Shown here in pieces: positions 1 to 8,772 of a stretch of DNA of 64,000 nt. Each line of letters opens with the position of its first letter. Position 1 is the stretch's first letter. Position numbers and translations under genes: made by a program. The notes under the pieces are model-generated. The model was not told the origin of the DNA. It saw nothing but the letters and a program-made list of their open reading frames with translations, and did not search any database. The stretch lies in the NCBI RefSeq assembly GCF_900182905.1, contig NZ_FXUF01000015.1:39825-103824 (forward strand). Reading direction: 5' to 3'. The DNA comes from Anoxynatronum buryatiense (lineage in GTDB: Bacteria; Bacillota; Clostridia; Peptostreptococcales; Tindalliaceae).

Positions 1-2
1 CT

Positions 3-476
3 TCAGCCTTTGCCCAGCCGGTCCCCGCTGTTCATCACGCTTTCATTCAGGGTTCCTTTTCCATAAGTCATGCCCGCCACCACTGAGGGGCCTTGGGTGG
101 ATGTCGGTGCTTCGGCCAGTTCCGGGTGTTTCACCAGATGCTGCCAGCCATCCAGCAACGGTTTCAGCACCTTTTTCGCTTCTTCCAGCGGTTCATTGGC
201 CCGCCGGTTCCCTGCATCTGTCACCAGCTTGTTCATATAGAGATAAATCTGCCGGGACTGAATGGCCACCTCTGAGTCGCCCCACAGGGTTGCCAGCAGT
301 TCTCCCAAAATAGCGCGAATCTTCGCCACAGCAGTCTCCAGTAATTCATGATCGCCGGAAGTGACAGCGCCAATTCCTTCATCCAGGCGGGTGTTGATCC
401 CCTCCAATAACAGCACCACCAGCTCTGCATCACTGGCCTGGGCCACTTGTTGTTCCAACTTTTCCTGCTCCGTCAT
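3..476 (-). CDS. FliS-like flagellar protein (short paralogue)
   Basis: This 157-residue, mostly helical protein has the FliS pattern: an N-terminal segment reading DAELVVLLLEGINTRLDEG, a middle helix with QIYLYMNKL, and a C-terminal EEAKKVLKPLLDGW. FliS chaperones bind the C-terminus of flagellin in the cytoplasm and keep it unpolymerised until export. The gene follows flagellin on the same strand after about 110 bp, with a strong Shine-Dalgarno sequence (AAGGGAGG) before the ATG. It lacks the usual N-terminal NPYxxY region and carries a Gly/Ser/Thr-rich C-terminal tail of about 40 residues. A second, longer FliS is encoded at 49589-50257. The family is fairly secure, but division of labour between the two is unknown. 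Confidence 0.7.
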   Translation of the reverse strand: MTEQEKLEQQVAQASDAELVVLLLEGINTRLDEGIGAVTSGDHELLETAVAKIRAILGELLATLWGDSEVAIQSRQIYLYMNKLVTDAGNRRANEPLEEAKKVLKPLLDGWQHLVKHPELAEAPTSTQGPSVVAGMTYGKGTLNESVMNSGDRLGKG

Positions 477-525
477 CTTAAAACCTCCCTTGCCTTCAGG
501 TCACATTTGTCAACCATTCACATAA

Positions 526-555
526 GAGCCGATCATCTTTTCTGATGACCGGCTC
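526..555 (-). terminator. Hairpin between flagellin and fliS-like gene (attenuator candidate)
   Basis: Twelve-base arms at 526-537 and 544-555 pair with one G-U around a 6-base loop. The hairpin sits just after the flagellin stop. On the minus strand the following bases (TTATGTG) are only weakly T-rich, so it may be a partial terminator or a 3' mRNA stabiliser that lowers expression of the downstream fliS-like gene relative to flagellin. Confidence 0.55.
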
Positions 556-586
556 ATCGTTTTATCACATCAACATCAGCGGTTGA

Positions 587-2197
587 TTATCCCAACAGCT
601 GCAGCACCATTTGAGGCATTTGGTTGGCCTGGGCCAGCATGCTGGTGCCTGCCTGCATCATGATGTTCATCTTAGTGTATTCACTCATTTCAAGGGCCAT
701 ATCGGTATCTTCAATGCGGGAAAGGGCGGCTGTCATGTTTTCCTGGGTGTTATCAAGGTTGGCGGAGGTGTACTCCAGCCTGTTTTGAATGGCACCCAGT
801 TCACCGCGAAGCTGGGCCACTTTGATAATGGCGTTGTTGTAAACAGTGATGGCAGAGGCAGCCGTTTCTTCATTGGAAACATTCAAAGCGTGTTCAATGC
901 CTCCTGCCGACATACCATCAGTGACATCTTTGCTGTCTCCCACATAGGAAGCACCTTTAACGCCTGTATTGCCATCTGGATTAGTTGAACTGATTCCCAG
1001 CTGAACCGCACGAATATCTCCCACAGACAAGCGGAACCCCTGTCCCTGGTTGGGTCCAATCTGCAGATTTGCCACAAACTCTTTGGGCGTTCCTTCCAGG
1101 AAGACCGTCTGTCCGGCAAATCCTACATCTGATGCTATAAAGCGCAAACGTCCGCTGCTGTCTCCAGTATTGGGATAGTCTTCAACAGCAAAATCCTTCA
1201 CAATGGAACCCACGCCTGCGAAATCCATGGCAACAATAATATCTAAAATATCATCAACGGTACGTCCTGCAATATCAATGGGACGATTGGAGCCGGTATA
1301 GGGCTCAATGCTGCTGTCATAAAACTCTATTTTGTCATCGCCGATCGTCAGCGTGGACCCATGTTCCGGCATTCCGGCAAAATAGATGGTTCCCGAAGCC
1401 AGGCCAGTATCCACTTCTGCTGTTCCTGTCACATTTACGCTGGGCGGTGTCAACCCGTAGGCACCCAAAGCAGTGGCCGAACCTTCAATTAAGATGGAAC
1501 TTCTGCCTCCGATGGAAGTTGAAACAATTTCAAAACCACCTGTGTTATCACTGAAAATAGCTTTTCCCAGATTACCCAGGGCATCATTCAGCACACCCAG
1601 CATTTTTTCTTCTGTTGCTGCCCCATTGATACTGCCCAGGCGCACGGTTCTTTCCTGCCCGTCTACTGTGATGGTCATCCATTCAGCAGACAGGTCAATT
1701 GTATTGTCAATTGACCCCGAAACGGTTGCCGCTGTACCAGTGCTCATTCGGTGTACAAATGTGTTGCTATCGGGTGCTTCATTCCCCCTCAGCAACTTTC
1801 GGGTATTGAACTCGGTGCCGTTGGCAATTCGGTTGACTTCTGAAGTCAACTGGTTCACTTCAGCCTGAATGGCCTCCCGGTCTTCATCGGTGGTGGTACC
1901 GTTGGCAGACTGCACTGCCAGTTCACGCATACGCTGCAGCATGGCATGCACTTCGTTCATGGCGCCTTCTGCTGTCTGAATCAGGGAAATGCCGTCCAGG
2001 GTGTTCTGGCTGGCTTTTCGAAGTCCCCGAATCTGGGTTTTCATTTTTTCACTGATGGCCATGCCGGCGGCATCGTCTTTGGCACGGTTGATACGGCGGC
2101 CGGAAGACAGACGCTCCATGGTGCCTGCTGCGCTGGTATTGTTACGGTTTAAAATTCGGTGAGCATTCAGTGCCGGTATGTTGTGATTGATTCTCAT
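587..2197 (-). CDS. hag: Flagellin
   Basis: This 536-residue filament protein has both conserved flagellin ends. The N-terminus begins [14 protein letters not shown] and runs on through [20 protein letters not shown] and a [14 protein letters not shown] region. The C-terminus has [20 protein letters not shown] and ends in a Leu-rich helix. These ends form the D0/D1 coiled coil. Between roughly residues 140 and 400 lies a Thr/Ser/Gly-rich variable domain that makes the protein clearly larger than small Bacillus flagellins; this is the surface normally glycosylated. It starts with ATG after a GGAGGG Shine-Dalgarno sequence. A sigma-D-like promoter lies about 240 bp upstream, leaving an unusually long leader. 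The pseudaminate operon in this window is the plausible source of its glycan. Confidence 0.95.
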   Translation of the reverse strand: MRINHNIPALNAHRILNRNNTSAAGTMERLSSGRRINRAKDDAAGMAISEKMKTQIRGLRKASQNTLDGISLIQTAEGAMNEVHAMLQRMRELAVQSANGTTTDEDREAIQAEVNQLTSEVNRIANGTEFNTRKLLRGNEAPDSNTFVHRMSTGTAATVSGSIDNTIDLSAEWMTITVDGQERTVRLGSINGAATEEKMLGVLNDALGNLGKAIFSDNTGGFEIVSTSIGGRSSILIEGSATALGAYGLTPPSVNVTGTAEVDTGLASGTIYFAGMPEHGSTLTIGDDKIEFYDSSIEPYTGSNRPIDIAGRTVDDILDIIVAMDFAGVGSIVKDFAVEDYPNTGDSSGRLRFIASDVGFAGQTVFLEGTPKEFVANLQIGPNQGQGFRLSVGDIRAVQLGISSTNPDGNTGVKGASYVGDSKDVTDGMSAGGIEHALNVSNEETAASAITVYNNAIIKVAQLRGELGAIQNRLEYTSANLDNTQENMTAALSRIEDTDMALEMSEYTKMNIMMQAGTSMLAQANQMPQMVLQLLG

Positions 2198-2205
2198 GGG
2201 TGATT

Positions 2206-2270
2206 CCCTCCACTCAATTTAGTTTGATGTCTGAACCCTCCATGGTACCGACGCGGCGGTGATGCCCTCC
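2206..2270 (-). promoter_or_regulatory. Flagellin mRNA leader with three GGAGGG elements
   Basis: On the minus strand GGAGGG occurs at 2265-2270, 2236-2241 and 2206-2211, spaced 29 and 30 bases. The last is the flagellin Shine-Dalgarno sequence. The first and last share a longer match (GGAGGG, one variable base, ATCACC). A 9-codon reading frame (2214-2243, MEGSDIKLN) ends just before the Shine-Dalgarno but has no well-placed ribosome site of its own. In Bacillus subtilis, CsrA binds GGA motifs in the hag leader; similar control here is an inference. Confidence 0.45.
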
Positions 2271-2436
2271 GTGGCACTTTGCCGATGTTGCCTGTACTCC
2301 TTGAAAAATCGTTTGAATGAACTGCTTTGACTGCTTATCAGGTTTCCCTGCAGTTGTTCCGGCTGATGAATCTTTGGGGCGATGTGCTATTCAGCAGTGA
2401 AGCAAAATTCATTGATAATGATTGGTTTCAACACTT

Positions 2437-2464
2437 ATATCGACTTGAAATTCCACTGACTTTA
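2437..2464 (-). promoter_or_regulatory. Sigma-D (sigma-28) promoter for flagellin
   Basis: Read on the minus strand the site is TAAA (2464-2461), 16 bases, then GTCGATAT (2444-2437), close to the Bacillus sigma-D consensus TAAA-N15-GCCGATAT. Predicted transcription starts near 2430, giving a leader of about 230 nt before the flagellin ATG. Confidence 0.75.
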
Positions 2465-2480
2465 GAGGCAGAAGCATTCT

Positions 2481-2795
2481 TTATAAATGTTTCTGCTGCT
2501 TTAGGGCTGCAAGCCCTTTTTCTTGATCCACAGATTCCACGAACACCAGAATCTGGGCCACAATATCATACAACTCAGGGGGGATTTCTGTTCCCAGCTC
2601 AAACTGGAGCAATTCCTTCACCAGCCTTTCGTTTTCCACCACAGCCACCTGATGATCTTCTGCCTGTCGGAGAATATTCTCAGCCACAATGCCCTTTCCC
2701 TTTGCGGTGATGCGGGGGGCAAAGTCTTTCTGCAAATCATAGCGCAGGGCCACAGCATGTTTCAGTTTTGGCGATGATTTGGATTCCTTTTTCAT
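2481..2795 (-). CDS. FlhB C-terminal-like protein (YlqH/FlhX family)
   Basis: This 104-residue protein resembles the cytoplasmic C-terminal domain of FlhB/YscU without the membrane part: AVALRYDLQKDFAPRITAKG, then GIVAENILRQAEDHQV and LVKELLQFELGTEIPPELYDIVAQILVFV. The FlhB C-domain switches the flagellar type III export gate from rod-hook to filament substrates, and stand-alone copies can partly replace it. The NPTH autocleavage motif of true FlhB is absent. It lies 11 bp downstream of the giant FliK-like gene, the same pairing as ylqG-ylqH in Bacillus. A GGGGGCGC stretch precedes the ATG. Confidence 0.8.
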   Translation of the reverse strand: MKKESKSSPKLKHAVALRYDLQKDFAPRITAKGKGIVAENILRQAEDHQVAVVENERLVKELLQFELGTEIPPELYDIVAQILVFVESVDQEKGLAALKQQKHL

Positions 2796-2806
2796 GGAAG
2801 CGCCCC

Positions 2807-5800
2807 CTAAATCCGCAGATCAAGCCGGCCATGACGCAAGCCTCTGAATGCCTGCAGGTCTTCGGCCAAGCTCATCAAATGCTGCTCTTCTTCCACCCGG
2901 TAGCTGAGGTCTTTGATTTCGAAGTCCATGGCCGCCAGCATCTCTTCCAGTTGGGCCCGGCGGGAGTCGATCCAGTCTTTATCTTCCTGCCTGGCCACAC
3001 CAATTTTCATGACTATTTTTTTGTACTTCACCCCAACAAACACGTTGAGATTTCCCATGTGCCGGGTATCGAAGTTTAACAGCACCGTCATGTCCTGAGG
3101 ATCAATTTTTTTGTTCTTTCGCTGGTTCATGAAATACACCTGCAGGTTCTGCAACTGACCTCCCAGCATGAAGGGAAGCTGAAATACCGTATCTTCCCGG
3201 TTCAGCTGCTGTTGCAGTTCAAGGGAGTTGAGGAGACGTTCCCCCGCCTGACCCAGGTTTTCCCTGGCCTCCGGATTCATTTGCTGAAGTGCCGGCTCCA
3301 GATCGCGGAGAATGCGGGCAGCCTCCCGGTAAAGCTGCTCATCGGCTCCCTGACCGCTGCGAAGCTGACCGGTGGCCTGTTCCATCAGACGCGAAAGCTG
3401 TTGGGCTGCCTCCTGGGCATATCGGTTGCCGGAGTTGCCCTGTTCTTTCAGTAAATCCATCATCTGACCCAACAACTGGCCTGTTTGATGACGGTTTTGC
3501 AAAAAAAGATCCATTTGTTTCACTTCCTGCAGGGTGAGGGGGGTCGCATTTTTGATCAAAAGAGACAGCAGGCTTTCTTTCCGGTCTGTCTCACCCGCCA
3601 GTGCCTGAAGGCTGCTGAGGGTTGTCGCCATCTGCTCCAGCTGGTATGTGGTGGGAGCTGTTGGCAGCACTGTTTCTTCTTTTGCTGTGACTTTCAGGCT
3701 GTTCATCAGTTCTTCCAGGGACTGTTGCATCACCGGCGCACCGCCCCGATCAGCGGGAAGCGTGCCTTGCTGATGAAGGCGCTGTTCCACATCGTCTGCC
3801 AGCCGCATCAGCTGCATCATTTGCTGAAGACTATCCCGTTTCACGGGCATTTGCTGGGCCATGAGAGCGTGGGCCGCTGCCTTCATCAGTGCACCTGTCT
3901 CAGGGTCTGAAGAAGCGTGGGGGAACTGTTCGGCGACATGACGGTTCAGGAGCATCTCCATGCGCCCATCCATCTCCCGGGGCATTGTGATGTTTTCAAG
4001 TTGCCGGCGTGTATCTGTTGAATGCGCCATGTTTTCTCTATCTGTCAGGGGATTTTCATTCGTCAATCGCCCTATATGAAGTGCCATCTCCTGCCGGTAC
4101 TTCTCCATATCTATCTGCCCGCCCAGAAGCTGCAACGTCAGTTTGAGGGCTTCCGGCGTCAGGGGCAGGTCATGTTTGAGATGCAGGGCCAATGCATCGG
4201 GGGTGAGCTGCTGGAGAAGCTGCAACAGTTCTATTTTTTGGAATCCCGCTTCCAGGCTGCCAGCTCCCTCTGGTTGGAGAAGGGCCTGGGGCACCAGGTC
4301 TGCAAGGGGTTTTTCTTCCACCACGCCCGATGATGGTGTCACCAACTGCCGGGCTTCGTCAAGGGTCATCTGTTGCAGATTTTCCACTGCGCCCCGCATG
4401 GCGTATAGCTGACTCACCCGGCTTTCTTCCAGGGGAAGGTGTTGCCGGCCAAGGGCCCGAAGGGCTTCCAGGTCTTCGTGGGCACCGCCGGCTGCCGGGG
4501 CTATCCCCTGCTGTGCCAGGTACTGGGCCACCACCTGATCTACCCGGGAGGCATCTGCCATGGGAAGGGCTTCTTCTTTGCCTGCATCACCGGAAACTGT
4601 TCCTTCCAGTTGCTGGGTCTTCCACATCTCCTGGGTGGCAACCAGTTGCTGAAGGGTCATGGGAGCCTGGCGCCGCAGATGCAGGGCAGCCATATCCAGG
4701 TTCATTTCTGAGAGTCTTCCCAGCGTCTGAGCCAGCCGCAGGGCCTGTTGGTCTGTTTCAGAAAGGCCTGAGAGGGTGATTCGTTCCGCCACAGGGGCCA
4801 GTTGCTCCAGCCGCAGGCTGCCCCCCTGGCGAATCAGCTGTGCCAGCTGTTTCTCATCCAGTTGTGACAGTTTATCCAGTTGCTGTTCCAGCTGTTCCAT
4901 GGTGGCTTTCACTGCCTCGGCATTGGTCGCTGCACTGCCTGCGGTTGTGTCTGATGCCTGTGAACCGGATTCTTTACCGGTTCCCTGCAACGCTTCATGT
5001 TCCCGAATCCACTCCGCCAACTGGCGAATATCTTCTTTTTCCACCTGTATGCCTGCTTTTTCAAGGGCTGCCAGTAAATGAACGTCCAGTTTTTCTGTCA
5101 CCAGTTGAACGGCAGCTTTCAACGATTCCATTTGCTCCAGGGTGTCGCCGGTGACAGCCACTCCACCGGTGAGCAGTACCCCTGCCATGCGGATACGTTC
5201 TTCGTTAACTTCCATCCCCTCTGTTTGCAAGTGCCGGGCGATCTCATCCGTCATTCTGGCCAGTTCAGCGGGGTGAAGCGCCGCCGAAGGCACGCTCACC
5301 GGGTCGCCATACCCTTTCCCGGAACCAACAGCAGCCTGAGATGCCACCATGCCCTGACGAACGCCGCGATGAAGCTTATAGATGTTTTCCAGGCTGGGTT
5401 CGATTTTTCCCTTGAGGACTTCTGTCAGAGTTTCATCTTTCAGGTCTTTCAACCCGAAGATTTTTTCCTGCAGGTTAATGAGCCGGTCCACCTGCTGGCG
5501 GCTGATGGTGATTCCCTGTTTATCCAAAGCTTTGATGGCATCTGCCACATCTTTTCCCATCTTTTGGCCGTAGATTTTTTGGGCTTGTTTTTCTGCCTCA
5601 CTGGTGGTCATCTCTTTTTTCAACCCAAGAAATTTCAGGAATGAAAATTTTTCTTTTTCCTCCGGCATTTCACGCAGACGCTGGGCCAGTTCCTGTAAGG
5701 AGGTGCGTTCAAGATCGATCTGTTGTTCCAACAGCTTCAGGGCTTTTTCATGGGTCAACTGGCCCGTTACCTGCTCCAGTAAGCTTTTGGCGGTGGTCAG

Positions 5801-6211
5801 GGCCATGAGATTGCCGCGGTTCACTTCCAACCCGAACTTTTCCAGGTTTTCAAGTGCTTTTCGGGTATCTTCATTCACCGGCACCTGAAGGCGTTCCAGC
5901 AGTTTATCCGCCGGGTGGGCCGCTGTTTTTTCCTCAGTCATCTTTTCCTGGGGCATTTTCTCATCGGTTTTCTTTTCCTGGGTTTCCATCTGCTCGATCT
6001 GACGCCGGTCGATGGCCACTTTTTCACCCGGCTCCTGTTGAAGGGGTTCTTTCAGCAGGGCTTTCACCACCCGGGCGTCAGAAACCAGCACACTGACTTC
6101 CCGCCCGTTTTTTTCCAGAAGCACGCCGGTGAGGGCTTGCCGGTTGTCAGGGCGCCCATAGGTGGGCTGTCGCACGGGTGCATTGATTTTATCAAAAAAA
6201 GAGCTGATCAT
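2807..6211 (-). CDS. Giant FliK-like hook-length-control protein
   Basis: This 1134-residue, Gln/Leu/Glu-rich protein is largely alpha-helical. The last 150 residues resemble the FliK/Flg_hook C-terminal domain: VYFMNQRKNKKIDPQDMTVL, LNFDTRHMGNLNVFVGVKYK, then a helical tail. The rest contains diverged repeats of about 45-60 residues with a helix, a 'G(I/L).V....' step and another helix (for example ALENLEKFGLEVNRGNLMAL, ADAIKALDKQGITISRQQVD, LAALEKAGIQVEKEDIRQLA). FliK measures hook length and switches export specificity; its partner is the FlhB C-domain, and an FlhB-like gene follows 11 bp downstream. The N-terminus is preceded by GGAGAAAAG. This is about twice the usual FliK length, so a pure ruler role is uncertain. 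Confidence 0.65.
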   Translation of the reverse strand: MISSFFDKINAPVRQPTYGRPDNRQALTGVLLEKNGREVSVLVSDARVVKALLKEPLQQEPGEKVAIDRRQIEQMETQEKKTDEKMPQEKMTEEKTAAHPADKLLERLQVPVNEDTRKALENLEKFGLEVNRGNLMALTTAKSLLEQVTGQLTHEKALKLLEQQIDLERTSLQELAQRLREMPEEKEKFSFLKFLGLKKEMTTSEAEKQAQKIYGQKMGKDVADAIKALDKQGITISRQQVDRLINLQEKIFGLKDLKDETLTEVLKGKIEPSLENIYKLHRGVRQGMVASQAAVGSGKGYGDPVSVPSAALHPAELARMTDEIARHLQTEGMEVNEERIRMAGVLLTGGVAVTGDTLEQMESLKAAVQLVTEKLDVHLLAALEKAGIQVEKEDIRQLAEWIREHEALQGTGKESGSQASDTTAGSAATNAEAVKATMEQLEQQLDKLSQLDEKQLAQLIRQGGSLRLEQLAPVAERITLSGLSETDQQALRLAQTLGRLSEMNLDMAALHLRRQAPMTLQQLVATQEMWKTQQLEGTVSGDAGKEEALPMADASRVDQVVAQYLAQQGIAPAAGGAHEDLEALRALGRQHLPLEESRVSQLYAMRGAVENLQQMTLDEARQLVTPSSGVVEEKPLADLVPQALLQPEGAGSLEAGFQKIELLQLLQQLTPDALALHLKHDLPLTPEALKLTLQLLGGQIDMEKYRQEMALHIGRLTNENPLTDRENMAHSTDTRRQLENITMPREMDGRMEMLLNRHVAEQFPHASSDPETGALMKAAAHALMAQQMPVKRDSLQQMMQLMRLADDVEQRLHQQGTLPADRGGAPVMQQSLEELMNSLKVTAKEETVLPTAPTTYQLEQMATTLSSLQALAGETDRKESLLSLLIKNATPLTLQEVKQMDLFLQNRHQTGQLLGQMMDLLKEQGNSGNRYAQEAAQQLSRLMEQATGQLRSGQGADEQLYREAARILRDLEPALQQMNPEARENLGQAGERLLNSLELQQQLNREDTVFQLPFMLGGQLQNLQVYFMNQRKNKKIDPQDMTVLLNFDTRHMGNLNVFVGVKYKKIVMKIGVARQEDKDWIDSRRAQLEEMLAAMDFEIKDLSYRVEEEQHLMSLAEDLQAFRGLRHGRLDLRI

Positions 6212-6499
6212 GGGCTTTTCTCCTTTATCGGTTCATCGGCTGATTCATTGGTTGGGCCATTGATTATTGAATCGTTTCACTGGTGAAATATGGTTATTTT
6301 TTTGCATTCATCGTTGATTTCAAATCCGTTTCTATAAAGTTATCGACATGGGTTCCTCATCTCTTAACCGACAACCGTCGATTCGTCTGACGGGACATCA
6401 CCACCCTTTTTTCTTCACAAATCCCCACAGCGACAATCCTTTTGTTTCATTGCCATGAAATGAACTGCTCGTTACTGTGAAAAGAGCAGCCACGCCTCT

Positions 6500-6526
6500 T
6501 AAGATTTATGGCCATTACGCCGATTG
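6500..6526 (+). promoter_or_regulatory. Sigma-D promoter for yaaR, in the 6212-6608 intergenic region
   Basis: TAAG (6500-6503), 15 bases, then GCCGATTG (6519-6526) closely matches the sigma-D consensus and points at the yaaR-like gene, whose ATG is about 80 bases downstream. Nothing else in the roughly 400-bp divergent region could be recognised; no sigma-D site for the minus-strand FliK-like gene was found. Confidence 0.7.
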
Positions 6527-6608
6527 ATATATTGGAGAGATTCAGTAACGCGTCCCCCCCGCCACCATGTCGCCATTGTGGTGAATTGATAGAGATGGAG
6601 CGATTCCC

Positions 6609-7061
6609 ATGGTATCACGCATTGAACAAACCATACCCAAAGAAGCAATCTCGCGGCCGGAAGTCCTTGAGCAGGAGCATCTGAAACCTGCCCAGCGGGT
6701 CTTTATGGAGAAGCTGGATCATGTGAAATCTGAGCATGTGCGGGAACATTTGCAGGACCTCTACGGAAAAATCACCGCCCAAGCGGAAAAAATTGGCGAG
6801 CGCCTTTATTTGAATGACGTGCTTCACTATAAGAAGCTGGTGAAAGAGTTTTTGGATGTGGCTTCCAAAAATTCTCACCATTTTTCCAAGCAAAATTTTC
6901 TTGACCGCCGGGGACGGCACCGGGTTTATTGCATTGTGAAAAATGTGGACCGGGAGCTGGACGAACTCACCAAAGAATTTCTGGACCAGGAAACAGACCG
7001 GATTAAAGTCTTAAAACGACTGGATGACATTCGGGGGCTCCTGCTGGATATCATGATGTAA
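6609..7061 (+). CDS. yaaR: YaaR family protein (DUF327)
   Basis: This 150-residue soluble helical protein fits the YaaR/DUF327 family, with a characteristic C-terminal half: YKKLVKEFLDVASKNSHHFS, RRGRHRVYCIVKNVDRELDE and a closing IRGLLLDIMM. The biochemical role of the family is unknown. Its members are common in motile Firmicutes. Here a near-consensus sigma-D promoter lies upstream, which ties it to the motility regulon. It is monocistronic, opposite in strand to its neighbours, and closed by a strong hairpin at 7125-7170. GGAG precedes the ATG. Confidence 0.85.
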   Translation: MVSRIEQTIPKEAISRPEVLEQEHLKPAQRVFMEKLDHVKSEHVREHLQDLYGKITAQAEKIGERLYLNDVLHYKKLVKEFLDVASKNSHHFSKQNFLDRRGRHRVYCIVKNVDRELDELTKEFLDQETDRIKVLKRLDDIRGLLLDIMM

Positions 7062-7124
7062 TCATCAGAAAAACCTTTTTCACAGCCTTACCATGATGCT
7101 GTTTCACCGGTTATGAAAGTACGC

Positions 7125-7170
7125 AATAAGCGGGTGGCTGTCCAAGTTCTTGGACAGCCACCCGCTTATT
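7125..7170. terminator. Perfect 22-bp hairpin, bidirectional terminator
   Basis: Arms at 7125-7146 and 7149-7170 are perfectly complementary around a 2-base TT centre. It lies between the convergent yaaR (+) and the Nif11-type gene (-), and the AATAAG/CTTATT edges supply A- and T-rich flanks in both directions. Such long perfect stems can also be repeated elements; only one copy is seen here. Confidence 0.75.
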
Positions 7171-7222
7171 GTTAGCTTTGTTGGTTTGGAAATAACATGC
7201 ACCAAATGATTGAAACAGAAGT

Positions 7223-7495
7223 TTATTCTTTGGGAAGTATGCGAGCGCTGCCGGGCAGGGGAGTTTCTTTCAACCTGTTGTTGACTAAAAACCAGCCGCC
7301 GGCAACATGGTCCAACTCCTCTTCATTCAGTTCTCCCGTCTGGTTGAATACTTCTTCCACCAATGCCATTTCTTCGGCGGTCAATTGGATTCCCTGGTCA
7401 TCTGCCAGTTTTTTCACCGCTTCAACTGTCTGACACTTGGCCAACTGCTCTTTTTGGGCTTCAGTAAATTTTTCCAATAACTGTTCCATTGACAT
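7223..7495 (-). CDS. Nif11-like leader peptide, candidate RiPP precursor
   Basis: This 90-residue peptide has a Nif11-type leader: MSMEQLLEKFTEAQKEQLAK, then CQTVEAVKKLADDQGIQLTA, EEMALVEEVFNQ and a helical LNEEELDHVAGG ending in the double-Gly cleavage site (residues 66-67). The 23-residue part after Gly-Gly starts WFLVNN and ends RILPKE. It has no Cys and few Ser/Thr, so a lanthipeptide core is unlikely. Nif11 leaders guide modifying enzymes and C39-peptidase exporters in RiPP pathways. None of these is seen in this window; the neighbours are yaaR and prfB. A good Shine-Dalgarno (GAGGAGG, 8 bases from ATG) supports translation. Alternatives are a stand-alone regulatory peptide or a substrate of enzymes elsewhere. 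Confidence 0.75.
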   Translation of the reverse strand: MSMEQLLEKFTEAQKEQLAKCQTVEAVKKLADDQGIQLTAEEMALVEEVFNQTGELNEEELDHVAGGWFLVNNRLKETPLPGSARILPKE

Positions 7496-7635
7496 GTATC
7501 ACGCCTCCTCACTCACTCATTTAATCATCAATTCATCATTTAGTGAACAACTGCCGAATACCCCGCTGTGAATGAATATCCTGCAATGGATTCTTGGCAG
7601 ATGTCACCACGGTGTTTTCAATAATGCCCTCACCG

Positions 7636-8740
7636 TCAGGCTTTCATCTGTTCCCGCAAATACCCGTATATAAAGGGATCCAGATCCCCATCCATGACAC
7701 CGTACACATTCCCCACTTCCACATTGGTGCGGTGATCTTTCACCATGCTGTAGGGGTGGAACACATAGGAACGAATTTGACTTCCCCAGGCAATCTGGCT
7801 GTAGTCTCCCTGTAGTTCCTCGATTTTTTCTTTGTTCTCTTCTATTTTCAGCTCGATGAGCTTGCCTTTCAGCACTTTCAGAGCTGTTTCCTTATTGGAA
7901 TGCTGGGAACGCTGGTTCTGGCACTGTACCACAATTCCCGTGGGGATGTGGGTGATGCGCACCGCTGAATCTGTTTTGTTGACGTGCTGGCCTCCGGCAC
8001 CACTGGAGCGGTAGGTGTCGATACGCAGGTCTGACACCTGAATGTCCACTTCCACGGTGTCGTCCAGTTCGGGCATGACATCCACCGAAGCAAAAGAGGT
8101 GTGACGTTTGCCGGCAGTGTCAAACGGAGACAGCCGTACCAGCCGGTGAACCCCTTTTTCGGCCTTTAAGTAGCCGTAAGCATTTTCCCCCTTAACGGTA
8201 AAGGTAACGCTCTTAATGCCGGCTTCCGGATCGTTCTGGAGGTCGTAGACATCCAGTCCGTAGCCGCTGGCATCTGCCCAACGGGTGTACATGCGGTACA
8301 GCATTTCCGCCCAGTCCTGGGCGTCCAGTCCGCCGGTACCGGCATGAATGGACACAATGGCATTTAAGTGATCGTACTCACCACTGAGGAGGGTTTTCAG
8401 CTGGATGGTTTCCACCTGTTTTTTCAGGCTTTCCAGCCCTTTCACAAAATCTTTTTCAAACTCCGACTCCCCTTCTTCCAAAAAATACAGCAGGGTCATC
8501 AGATCATCGTGGGCTTTTTCCAATCCCTGGTATTCCGCCACCTTGTTCTGGAGGTTTTTGCTGGTTTTCAGCACCTCCTGGGCAACATCATGGTCATCCC
8601 AGAAACCAGGGGATGCCATTTTCAGTTCCAGTTCTTCCATTCGCTGTTGCAGACCTGGGACGTCAAAGAGAAGCCCCCATTTCAGTGATGTTTTCTTTCA
8701 GTTCCTGCACTTCTGCCCGGAGATTTTCCAGATTCAGCAT
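7636..8740 (-). CDS. prfB: Peptide chain release factor 2 with programmed +1 frameshift
   Basis: RF2 recognises UGA and UAA stop codons and triggers peptide release on the ribosome. The long second frame (8664-7636) shows the SPF stop-recognition motif (LVRLSPFD) and the GGQ catalytic motif (SGAGGQHVNK). The true start is an ATG at 8740 with AAGGAAGG upstream. It gives MLNLENLRAEVQELKENITE plus MGASL, then a UGA at 8663-8665, after which reading continues in the +1 frame as DVPGLQQR and the conserved protein, about 367 residues in total, the usual RF2 length. It follows secA within about 30 bp, an order common in Firmicutes. Annotation from the internal ATG at 8640 would truncate the protein. 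Confidence 0.95.
8663..8681 (-). other. prfB autoregulatory +1 frameshift site
   Basis: On the minus strand the site reads GGGGGC, TTCT, then CTT TGA C: a Shine-Dalgarno-like G-run, a slippery CTT codon and the in-frame UGA at 8663-8665. When RF2 is scarce the ribosome pauses at UGA and slips by +1 to make RF2. This is the classical arrangement, although the spacer codon is TCT rather than the more usual TAT. Confidence 0.9.
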
Positions 8741-8772
8741 CTTTTCACCTTCCTTATCGCTGTGCTTCAGTA

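Noticed and set aside
2327..2710. 127-codon plus-strand frame opposite the FlhB-like gene and the flagellin promoter
   Set aside because: It runs antisense through a conserved gene and a sigma-D promoter, with no family match.
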